The position numbers and the translations under genes were made by a program. A stretch of 60,756 nucleotides of DNA. Origin: Ruminococcaceae bacterium UBA3751 (lineage in GTDB: Bacteria; Bacillota; Clostridia; Oscillospirales; Acutalibacteraceae). The notes under the pieces were generated by a model that saw only the letters and a program-made list of their open reading frames with translations, did no database searches and had not been told where the DNA came from. This document shows, piece after piece, positions 59,535 through 60,756 of the stretch; position 1 is the first letter of the stretch, and each line of letters opens with the position of its first letter. The stretch spans positions 410 through 61,165 of the forward strand of contig DFGL01000020.1 in NCBI GenBank assembly GCA_002371215.1, read 5' to 3'.

Positions 59535-59604
59535 CTAAGTTTCTAAGGCTCTTAGAAAAGAACCTGAAAAAATATATAAATTTTTTAAGGGGAGGAAAAA
59601 CGAT

Positions 59605-60708
59605 ATGTTATTCCACATTTACGGCGATTTATCACTGTGGCAGCTCCTCGGCTGGTGCTTGGTATTTGCCGGACTCGTAATTGCGAATGAAATCGCACGC
59701 CGCACTAAAGCAGGCGGTATTTTCTGCTTTGTAATTTTACCCTTAGCGCTTACGGTTTACTTTGTAGTAATCAATATCGGCGCTAAAACCTTTGCAGCGG
59801 ACAATCCGACTGTCGTACAGATGAACGGTTGGTTCCACTATGCAAAACTCTATGCTGCAACCATCGGCTGCGTAGGCTTTATGATTCTTAAGTATCATTG
59901 GGGAAGCCTCGGTAAGAGCCATTGGTTCAAATGTTATCCGTTTATTATCGTAGGTATCAACATCCTTATCGCTGTTGCTTCTGACTTTGAATCAGCATTC
60001 AAGGGTATGAAGGCTGCTCACGAAGCAGGTCTCGGCCTTGGCGTAGGCGGTTGGTGGTATTCATCAGAGGGCGTATGGCTTTACGGCGGCTGGTGGAATA
60101 TTCTCAACGGCATTGCAGGTCTTATCAACATTATGTGTATGACCGGCTGGTTCGGAATTTATTCCTCAAAGAATAAGCAGCAGGATATGCTCTGGCCCGA
60201 TATGACATGGCAGTTTATCCTTGCATACGACGTTTGGAACTTTGAGTATACATATCTCAACCTTCCTCTCCACACCTGGTACTGCGGTGTTGCACTTCTT
60301 CTCGCTCCCACGTTTGCTAACGCATTCTGGAATAAGGGCGGCTGGATTCAGAACCGTGCTAACACTCTTGCTCTCTGGTGTATGTTTGCTCAGGTATTCC
60401 CGAGCTTCCAGAATCACTCAAGGTTCACAACTCTTCCCGTTATCTATAAGGACCCCGCTCTCTTTGCAACGGGTGCAAACGGTAGAATGGATCCCAACCT
60501 TGTTCTTACAGCAGCTGACGCTAACCCGAAGGCACAGGGCGTTGTAGCTATCCTTGCTATTGCAGTTAACGTTCTTGTTATCACTAACATCATCAAGCGC
60601 GCTAAGGAACAGAAGAAGAATCCTTACACCAATGATATCTTTACAGATACAAGAGATTACAAGCTTGCTCTTGAAAGAGCAGCTGAAGCAAACAAAGAAG
60701 TTGCTTAA
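59605..60708 (+). CDS. DUF5692 family membrane protein
   Basis: The 367-aa protein resembles the DUF5692 family by my recollection of its sequence; I cannot run a search. It has about nine hydrophobic segments with many Trp residues (GGWWYSSEGVWLYGGWWN near residue 152) and ends in a hydrophilic tail with Lys and Glu. No catalytic motif is visible. Function is unknown. It follows hypA with a 70-base gap and a strong GGGGAGG site, and lies in the oxidoreductase unit. Confidence 0.75.
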   Translation: MLFHIYGDLSLWQLLGWCLVFAGLVIANEIARRTKAGGIFCFVILPLALTVYFVVINIGAKTFAADNPTVVQMNGWFHYAKLYAATIGCVGFMILKYHWGSLGKSHWFKCYPFIIVGINILIAVASDFESAFKGMKAAHEAGLGLGVGGWWYSSEGVWLYGGWWNILNGIAGLINIMCMTGWFGIYSSKNKQQDMLWPDMTWQFILAYDVWNFEYTYLNLPLHTWYCGVALLLAPTFANAFWNKGGWIQNRANTLALWCMFAQVFPSFQNHSRFTTLPVIYKDPALFATGANGRMDPNLVLTAADANPKAQGVVAILAIAVNVLVITNIIKRAKEQKKNPYTNDIFTDTRDYKLALERAAEANKEVA

Positions 60709-60756
60709 TTAAAACAACTGAAAGGCTCGGCGGGGCGCCCGTCATAAAGAAGGTCA
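60709..60756. other. End of window after the DUF5692 gene
   Basis: Forty-eight bases with a GC-rich GGGCGCCC palindrome (60733-60740) that is too short to judge. No gene start is visible before the edge. Confidence 0.5.

Noticed and set aside
60733..60740. GGGCGCCC palindrome at the window edge as a terminator
   Set aside because: Too short and cut off before any T tract could be seen.

Overview
The window looks like chromosome of a low-GC, Gram-positive Clostridia-type bacterium, most likely a gut member of the Oscillospiraceae/Ruminococcaceae. The reasons are strong Shine-Dalgarno sites, TTGACA/TATAAT promoters, DUF4364, RqcH, a DivIVA-type protein, a Gram-positive-type LexA box, an ECF transporter, and a Tad pilus locus with no outer-membrane secretin. 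The family-level assignment is inference. I found no CRISPR array, tRNA, rRNA, insertion sequence or phage gene. No stretch over about 300 bases lacks a gene.

Regions 1-33 kb are mostly housekeeping: the end of tuf; a minus-strand block (GDPD phosphodiesterase, radC, fumC); an aminotransferase / sugar isomerase / DMT transporter unit; nrdR with an NrdR box in its own promoter; a Y-family polymerase with a LexA-like box and a small unknown partner; a minus-strand galT / PHP phosphatase / hydrolase / lipoprotein unit; a plus-strand run from a LOG protein through murF, recD2 and mreB into cobO plus ECF transporter genes (probable corrinoid salvage); rodA; fhs-tsaE-tsaB-rpiB facing an RpiB-like paralogue; DUF4364 divergent from trmK, Nif3, rqcH, ispD, ispF and an orphan methyltransferase.

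Region 33-50.5 kb is a Tad (Flp) pilus operon behind a clear promoter: prepilin peptidase, a 52-aa Flp pilin followed by an internal hairpin terminator, TadE-like minor pilin, CpaB, CpaE/TadZ, CpaF/TadA, TadB, TadC, DUF192, a DivIVA-like coiled-coil protein, and a 3039-aa TadG-like surface protein. The last has a TadG-type membrane N-terminus, long stretches of 20-24-residue beta-solenoid-like rungs, a Cys/His cluster and a PilX-like C-terminal segment. It is the most striking object here: a candidate giant pilus-tip or pilus-associated adhesin, possibly placed at the pole or septum by the DivIVA-like protein.

Region 50.5-60.7 kb holds an AI-2E family exporter, a PrsW-like protease, a cytoplasmic GH20 hexosaminidase, DUF3737 with a PatB C-S lyase, and a unit made of a 940-aa multi-Fe-S FAD oxidoreductase, a HypA-like nickel chaperone and a DUF5692 membrane protein, with no hydrogenase structural gene in view. 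A recurring regulatory theme is divergent promoters that share or overlap one -35 hexamer (near 12460, 27600 and 54085).
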